From Narthecium ossifragum (Eukaryota > Streptophyta > Magnoliopsida > Dioscoreales > Nartheciaceae): a DNA stretch of 64,000 nt. A model generated the notes under the pieces. It had not been told where the DNA came from, did no database searches, and worked only from the letters and a program-made list of their open reading frames with translations. Shown piece by piece: positions 57,121 to 64,000 of the stretch. The stretch is taken from NCBI GenBank assembly GCA_963920575.1, contig OY986971.1, positions 6,636,779 through 6,700,778 of the forward strand. Reading direction: 5' to 3'. The position numbers and the translations under genes are program-made. Numbering within the stretch: the first letter of the stretch is position 1; the number at the start of each line of letters is the position of its first letter.

Positions 57121-59847
57121 TGGTTTGGTCTCGGGATTGGTTATATGTCGGTGATCCGACCTCGAGATCGTCTGGCTCAAAGATCAATACCCCACGTGGA
57201 ATTCCTTGCCCTCGAGGTTGCTTAACCTGGGTTTGGGCTATAAAGGAAAACTCGAAACTTCGAGTATCGTACTGTTGGATTGCATCGTAATAAATACGTA
57301 GGCGAGTGACGATGGCGTTTGAACATGGCACCGAGTAACATTTAATGCGTGATTTGTTTCATTAGCCGACACTTCTTTTCTCTCATAATCTTGTACATGA
57401 TGGTTCCACTAACCCCATTGCTGGTTCGTTCATATGTTATGTTTGTATGATGTTGCAGGCATTATATTTTATAACCCGTTAGATGGATGTCACGTGTTCG
57501 AATCAACGGCAGTTGATTGATTGAGATGATGGGATACGCCGGCCCACGTTTGAGTATTTTTCTCGGTAATAATATTCAAATTAAATCAAGTTTAACTGAT
57601 TTAGCTCTGCATGCATGGCAGATAACTTTTCTTGATGAGTAGCCAGCCAACATAAACCAACATAAAGTGCAGAAATAATTGTACCGCAGAACTAAATCCT
57701 AATAGAAGGTGATGATCGGCACAGGAGTCTGAGCTCCGGAATTTATTGATCTGACTACTTCGAACGAATCCAATAAAGTGTGACAGATATGCAACAATGC
57801 TGGCAGTGGACATGCATCAGAGGTGCACTGTTAGTGTTAGACAAAGAAAGATGTGAGATAGAATAGAGAACTCCATCTCTCTCTAAATTCCCATAAAGTA
57901 TCCATAAAGAGCCAGAAGATGAGAAGAGAGAGAAGGTTGTCCACCTCTTACAAAAATAACTTAGATTAGAGGAGGTATGAATCCTGACATAACTCTCCGT
58001 TGATAAAATGCCACTCCAAGTCTCCAATTAAATTCTTATAAGGAGTTTCATAGTATATTATTGTAGGCTTTAGATAAAGAGAGAATTTATGTTTTCATGA
58101 GTTGAGCCATAAATTAAGGCTAAAATTAACAATACTACAACACAGATTTAAGACATTACAGGATTTTGGGTGTGTTTGAATCATGATTAAGATGGATAGT
58201 TAGAAAGAAGGGCATTTTTGAAACGATCTCTATGTGACGTTTTTGGACGTGGACATAATAATAATTAATTCAAAGGAAAAAGATTATCTAAAAGATCCAA
58301 CTTTTTTTTTTGAAGTAATTGAGAATAACAACACCAATGGCGCATGCATACAGTAATAATAACTGGGAGAACTTCATCTCAATATGTTGTTGACTGTTTT
58401 GGTCATCTATGTCTGAAAGAATGATGCAAGGAACATTTGAGGGAGGAAAGCCAATGCTAAAATGCAATGGTAAAATGTCAGCATGATTGGAAGGAAAAGA
58501 ACAAAATGGAAGACACAAGGCATTATGCACCCATGATACCCTGCAGACAGACATGTACACAAAGCCTGTTCCATCACATGCCCATCACCTCCTTAACTCT
58601 CTTTCTCTTCTTTTGATTCACTCACCACCCTGTGTTAGCCTTCAAGGTGGAAAAGCTAACTTATCAGCATGCATAGGTCCCTGCTGTAAAGCCTGCAGCA
58701 AAACTGTGAGGAATTCACTGGCTCAATCCATTACACTATCATTACATGCATATGGAATTATAGGCCTGCTATAGGGTAGCACTATTCCTATAAAACACAG
58801 CTAGATAACAAGAGCGTTTTCTAAATGAACAGGAGTTCAAGATCACTTGGAAAATTAGGAAAATTCAGTTTGAGTAATACCAGTATTTAGTCCATTTCCT
58901 CTCTTTTTATTTTTATCTCCCTTTCATTTCCATCTGAATCAGAACTGGAAAATTAGGACAATTGGCCATTTCTTAGTTAGTTCAAATCATTGCTGATATT
59001 GGTGCAAGATCACTTGTAAAATTAACTTGCTGAGTTTAGACAGTGCCAGTTTGTTTTTAAGTACTATTCACTATTTTTTTTTATCTTTAACAGAGGGAGA
59101 GAGCTTAGTCTTTGGTTTTAAGTCAATTTCTTATCGATTTCTATTGATGTTTTGATCTAGAATTTTATTATGCAAATAGATATTCTACAATCTACGATTA
59201 TGATGTTCCATGACTAATTAAAACTATTTGCTTCTTTTCAAATCTCAATTTATTTTGGTCAGGAAAAAATGCATTTATGTTTTGTTTGTGCATATTCAGC
59301 CCAATTTCGCCTTTTATGTGCAACTTATTGGAGAGGCTGAACCCCCAACTCTAGACTCAAAATCTGGTTATTTGCCACATGCAATTGACATCTTATAGCA
59401 CCAAATTCTAGCTTCCAAACTACAACTAGAAACCTTCAAAATTAAGTCTCATCTAATTTAAATTGTAGGCCTTAAGGACATTCAATAAATTCCTGCAAAA
59501 CAATTCCATTGCAAAACATCACAACAAATTCCTGCATAAGTAATGCCATTCTGAATACAACCAGATATGTCTTAAAGAGCATATGGATATCAGACGTACT
59601 AATCTTCTAAACCAACAAAACACCACAGCCATTAGAATCTGAATGTCTATATAGAGTTGATTTGGAGAACCGGAGCCAGCGATCTACCAGATAAGTCTAG
59701 ATTTAAACCTGTAAAGCAAATCTAGATGTGGTAACAGACCTAATCTAAGTCCAGTGTGTGTGCCAATAGCATTAGGCAATTAGCAAAAATATGTGGCACT
59801 TACTACAGGTGCAAATCTACCATGATTTAACAGAGGAAGCTTGACAA

Positions 59848-60180
59848 TCATCTTTTCTTGAAACCATATTTTTTGCGCTCATAGAACAGATCAGTCTTCG
59901 CGCTCCCTAAGTTGACAATCTTTGGGCACCCATCCCGGTCCTTCTCCTGCTGTGTGCACTCCTTGCAATAGTAAGCATCTGAGATACCAACTCCTCCACA
60001 GATGACACACCTGCCCTGGAATGAACCATAGTTGCACTCGTCACAAACACGGACGAGTGTGCATGGGCGGACATAAGAATCGCAGATGACACATTTTCCA
60101 TCACACTTCTCACACAGCCGGCCTATGGCAATCCCTGGCTGCTTCCGGCACATGATCAGATCAGGATGATGCTTCGCCAT
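59848..60180 (-). CDS. PHF5A: PHF5-like / SF3b14b splicing factor
   Basis: An intact 110-residue protein, the exact length of the family. It starts [20 protein letters not shown] and has the three-zinc knot built from paired CxxC motifs (CEKC, CVIC, CDEC, CVIC, CKEC) and the C-terminal [13 protein letters not shown]5A (yeast Rds3) is a core subunit of SF3b in the U2 snRNP. It contacts SF3B1 and the branch-point helix, so it acts in nuclear pre-mRNA splicing. The coding region is one exon. A splice acceptor (TTATGCAG) 32 bases upstream of the ATG shows a 5'-UTR intron. The matching first exon is not certain, but a candidate lies near 63880-63945. Confidence 0.97.
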   Translation of the reverse strand: MAKHHPDLIMCRKQPGIAIGRLCEKCDGKCVICDSYVRPCTLVRVCDECNYGSFQGRCVICGGVGISDAYYCKECTQQEKDRDGCPKIVNLGSAKTDLFYERKKYGFKKR

Positions 60181-60212
60181 GATGCTCCAATGTCACTAGC
60201 CTCTCCAAATGC
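60181..60212 (-). other. 5'-UTR piece of PHF5 exon 2 with splice acceptor
   Basis: On the minus strand TCTTATGCAG ends at 60213, followed by GCATTTGGAGAGGCTAG and then the ATG. This is a good 3' splice site with a pyrimidine-poor tract, consistent with a 5'-UTR intron, a common feature of this gene in plants. Confidence 0.55.
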
Positions 60213-60939
60213 CTGCATAAGATTAACTTTCAGCTTACAACTGAAGTATGGAAAAGTAATCAATGCCAAAAAAATTTTGTAGTAGTGCCACATAAAGAAG
60301 AGGAGTATTGGGGGTAGATCGGCTGGATAATGGAATCTTGAAGGAGATCGAAATCTTCTATACTCCAAAAGAGTTCTTATATCAGATACATGAGTTAGAA
60401 GCAAAATGTGGACAAGACATACTGATGGCTGAAAGAACTCATAAGCATGCAAGACATAAGGCATAATTAGGAAACTTTGTCTATGTTATAAAATTCCAGA
60501 CGGTAATATTAACCATTTCAATTATGTATCGTTCATAAAGATAGACAATGTTGGCTTATTTTGAGGAATGATATATGAGTTTGTAGTAATGCAAAATGTC
60601 AAACCTGACTGAATGAAGAATATACAAATAGGTTTCAAAAGAGTTGGTTTCATTTAGAGCGCATGCAGTCGAAGTAATTGTATTTCTGGATGGCAACAAA
60701 TGGGTAGCATAACACAAAACTCTTGATCACAATGATCTGCAATGACTAGACATTCACAATATCTGACACTCATAATGACTTTTGACAACATGTCTCCTTC
60801 TAAATCTCCAACTATGCAACACTCGCACTCAGCTACATGGCATTATCCAGCTAAGCAAATTACAAAACATACCTAACGCTACTTCATTCAAATGAGAATA
60901 AAACTTCATTGCTTTGATAACATTCTCACTTGGTATCAT

Positions 60940-63480
60940 GACGAAAGTGTAAAGGCTTCAAAATTAACTTATAGGCAAAAGACGTGACATAGTTCAGATG
61001 CTACATCAAGATCACAACAAGTTCAGTTACCACTTAGTGAAGTCTCTTGACATTTATTACAGATGCACAGCTTGGCAATTAGACTGATCATTGAGCCATT
61101 ATGAAACTTACACCACACATAACATTAGGTTAAGATTGGAAACAGGAGCTATAGCTTTGATGCCTGCCCTCTCTTTTATGTTCATATCACAGTAGAATAA
61201 GATATTCGAGCGAATCATAAAGACAAGACAAACTAATAGAGACATTAATTTAATGGGATGGAATTGTTAACAAAAGATAAATCAACTATCTATCAGAATT
61301 ATTGATAATGTTGATAGGACATCCGTGCTGGTGGCAGGGAAGGTTGAGACAGGATTGGAGAAGGCCAGAGCGAAGAGGAGAAGCCGGACGAGAGAGAGAC
61401 AGAGGAAAGGAGATGGTAGAGGAGGTAAGAGGAGAAGCCGCATGAGAGAGAGAACATTCGACGGTGAAGAGAAGAAGAGAAGAGGAGAAGAGGAGAAGAG
61501 CGATTATGAGTTTCACTTATTATGAGTCTGACACATTAAGGTGAAACTTGCATATAATTTAGTAACAATTTGAGCGAGACCGATACAAGGAGAGCTGTTT
61601 TAGACTTAGGTACCTCTTGAGTTGGTTGGCACCAGTGCCGACCAGCTCACAGGCTGTTTTCTTGTGCCAGAGCCAGCCTTGAAAGCCGAGCCGGCTCGAC
61701 AAAAGCCGGCCGGCGCATAAGGAGACGGTCGGCACCATAATCGTTGACCCTTACAACACATCATCAAGGGAGATGGAAAACCCATAGAAACACCGTGATG
61801 TGACACATGTTTGAGCATGTATCATTGACACCCATGTACTTATGTTAAAGAAGTCCCCAAATTAATACATCTCTTAAAGGTCCCAACATACAAGACGTAT
61901 TTAAGACTTACATGAAAAATGGTCAAATCTTTTGAAATTTTATAGAAAGTTGTAGAACGTTGTCAAATGTGGATAGGACATATACTTAAGTATTTCAACC
62001 CATCGAATGCACTCATGTTCACAGACAGAATTGCTGACAAGCTTACCTTTTCTTCACTATCCCAAAAAATGTTGTAAGACACTAAATACTACTTTCTCCC
62101 TTCAATCAACTAATTGAAGCAACCCAAAAAACTAGGTTATTTAATAAAGGAACCATGATAACACTGCACGGATCTAGAAATACCAAAGAACATCTACTAG
62201 AAAAGGTGTAGCAAAATCTTCAGATTTAATGGTGATACAAGAATGGGGATAGCTGGTTTCCGTAAGGTTAGGCAAAAAGAACGAGAGATGGGAATAGTGA
62301 GTAGTGGTTGCTTAAGTTAACAGGTCTGGTCAGATCCTTCCACCCAACCAATTGTGTTAAGGAAACCCAGAATCCGATTCATAATATTAGTGCCTATTGG
62401 ACTGGACCAATTTGGAATTGGATCAGGATCCTAAGATCCAATCCAATTCTGCTAACCCGATGTTTGGATCTGATCTGGATCTTTGTAAATTCTTAGATCA
62501 AGGATTGTGCGATCCCATGACCCGGTTCCCGATTGTAATAACCACACTCAATACTAGAAGCTTTGACTCACATTCCCACTTGGCAGCACAAGCAAAGTGT
62601 AACGGCTCCAAAAAACTGACTTATGGGCGAAGATGTCGCGTAGTCGGGATGCTGCGTTAACATTGCAACAAGCCAATGTACCAATCCTTTGACAGTAATT
62701 AGAGGTGTGTGATGTGGCATGAACATTGTTAGTTCAAATATAATGAATGTTAAACCCACATACAAGATTAGATCATTGATTCAAACTTTGATCATTCGAG
62801 CAATTCATAGGAGACAAACTAACAGGGACATCAAAGTCAATTGGATTTGGATTCGTTAACAGACAATATATCTAATGTCTACCAGAATGCTTGATAAGTG
62901 AATATGATACCAAAACCCGCAACTGATCACCTTCATCAAACCATATGGCACCAATTTCTCAAGAGTAAAAGCCCTTACAACACATCATGAAGGAAAGACA
63001 TAACTCATAAACACATAACTCATAAAAATGCTTTCACGTCAAACACATGTCAAATGAACATGTATATAGCTTGCACTCATGTACTTATGATTAAAGAAGC
63101 CTCACTGTTCATACATCTCTCTAGGCTTTCAACATTCATGTCTATTGACATACAACTTACATGAAAAAATGATCAAAACTTTTGAGAATTTTAGTTTCGA
63201 CTTGTCTAAGTTCACCTGCGAACAGAACATATACTTAAGTACTTCTCCCAATGGAATGACATCATATCATCATAGACAGAACTTATGGCAAGCTTACAAG
63301 TTCTTTCATGGTAGTTTCATTCCAAAAAGCTGTCTATGCCAAGGAATGTCGTAAACACCAAACTACTTTCTTCCATCAACCAACAAATTGAAGCAACTCA
63401 AAAAGCAGACATTAAATAAAGGATCCGAATTAACATCTCACATGGATCTAGAACTTCACAAGAAAATCTAGAAGAAAAGT
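60940..63480. repeat. diverged tandem duplication
   Basis: The order of motifs is the same in two halves. GTAACGGCTCCAAAAAACTG near 62597 pairs with GTAAAGGCTTCAAAATTAAC near 60949. ACCCTTACAACACATCATCA near 61748 pairs with GCCCTTACAACACATCATGA near 62970. GGACATATACTTAAGTA near 61977 pairs with GAACATATACTTAAGTA near 63224. AATTGAAGCAACCCAAAAAA near 62111 pairs with AATTGAAGCAACTCAAAAAG near 63387. Identity is clearly reduced, so the duplication is old. Confidence 0.75.
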
Positions 63481-63563
63481 TGCAGCCTCCTATAGAAAAG
63501 TCCCACTTTCTCAAAGTTCCCCATTTTCCGCTTTCCAGTAGCTAAAAATTTGGTCGAAAAGTC

Positions 63564-63788
63564 ATGGTGAAGACACTTGTAATTCGACGCATCATTTTAC
63601 CCTTTTTGTCCACCCAAAGTGCCAGATTTCTATCTCACTCATCGGCCAGTGCAGTGAACATGAAAAATAGTGCTGCTGAATCTTGGCAAATTAATCCATG
63701 TAATACAAAGACTTCCATGGAAAAGATCCTTAACAGGATTTGTTCAAGAATCACTCAAAATGCACCTCTATTTAATGGAGTAGTCTAA
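63564..63788 (+). other. 74-codon open frame, unidentified
   Basis: The peptide begins MVKTLVIRRIILPFLSTQSA and continues RFLSHSSASAV, basic and without acidic residues for the first 40, which is the composition of a mitochondrial presequence. No family is recognised and no splice context was established. It lies on the opposite strand to the putative PHF5 5' region. It may be chance. Confidence 0.15.
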
Positions 63789-64000
63789 GGACCTACCCCA
63801 GTTTTCTATCCATATCTCCAGTTCAGCTCATCGATTTTAAATCCCTTCCTTACGGAACTCTAAACTGCCCACTTGCAAGCCTAGGAAGAAGAAGGAGATC
63901 AGCCAAGCCCTAGTTGAGAAGAGTAGTCAGACTCACTTTGAAAGCTAAATCTCCTATCAGAACAGGTATAAATCCTAAAGAAAATCCTCAACATTTGAGC

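Larger units (their letters stand above)
55088..59847. other. intergenic between HsfB4 and PHF5
   Basis: About 4.8 kb with no supported gene. It contains CT/GA-rich stretches (55440-55640), a TA microsatellite (55882-55911), three clear short hairpins (56130-56163, 56708-56724, 57089-57120), and a CTCGAGG-rich block at 57040-57240 that looks transposon-derived. Open frames here are short and unconvincing. The first few hundred bases are probably the HsfB4 3' UTR. Confidence 0.4.
60213..64000. other. upstream of PHF5, probable 5'-UTR intron, with diverged duplication
   Basis: No coding gene is supported. Two copies of a region of about 1.3 kb lie in tandem (see the repeat entry). Between the copies is an inserted-looking GA-rich block (61305-61510) and a GC-rich palindromic block (61620-61740: GCCGAGCCGGCTCG, GCCGGCCGGC). 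A 74-codon frame at 63564-63788 is noted under findings. Near 63880-63945, minus-strand sequence with CTAGGGCTTGG and a CAAAGTGAGT donor-like site could be the PHF5 first exon. Confidence 0.35.

Overview
The window is nuclear DNA from a flowering plant. It holds three plant host genes (a BOI-type RING ligase, HsfB4 and a PHF5/SF3b14b protein), intron-containing Mutator-like elements and large numbers of LTR retrotransposons. The first exon of HsfB4 is very GC-rich at third codon positions, which fits a monocot, but the species cannot be told from this sequence. A 200-bp run of N (6081-6280) marks an assembly gap.

Layout. 1-10930: mostly intergenic, with the terminus of a Mutator-like element (MULE) near 2060, the RING gene at 6599-7126 behind the gap, a small MITE and a long CT repeat. 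10931-41816: one MULE of about 5.3 kb blown up to about 31 kb by later insertions. Its transposase is cut in two places by LTR insertions whose 5-bp target duplications can still be read: solo LTR B (14337-33486, TSD gagag) and solo LTR F (34791-38996, TSD ttcct). A third solo LTR (A, 11662-13875, TSD ttagt) lies upstream. B was itself hit by two solo LTRs (C and D) and by a full-length, recent Athila-type Ty3/gypsy element (E, 21307-33147) with an unbroken 1900-codon gag-pol. F was hit by solo LTR G. The MULE also carries a convergent two-exon gene for a GRF zinc-finger protein that still reads open.

42283-53175: two further MULE-like elements lie end to end with related termini. J carries a decayed FAR1/FRS-type transposase, split by a solo LTR. 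K is a Pack-MULE-like element that carries pieces of two host genes (an HSPRO homologue and a BAHD acyltransferase) directly against its terminal inverted repeats, and it was later invaded by LTRs H and I. 53176-64000: host gene space with HsfB4 (53944-55087), several intergenic hairpins, and PHF5 (59848-60180, minus) with a 5'-UTR intron and a diverged tandem duplication upstream.

The most unusual signals are: (i) GATCGATC/GGTCGACC palindrome clusters that recur in unrelated retrotransposons, including a shared module of about 90 bp; (ii) the Pack-MULE with two captured gene fragments; (iii) the intact GRF gene inside a dead MULE; (iv) the readable multi-layer insertion history, with nine solo LTRs to one complete element.
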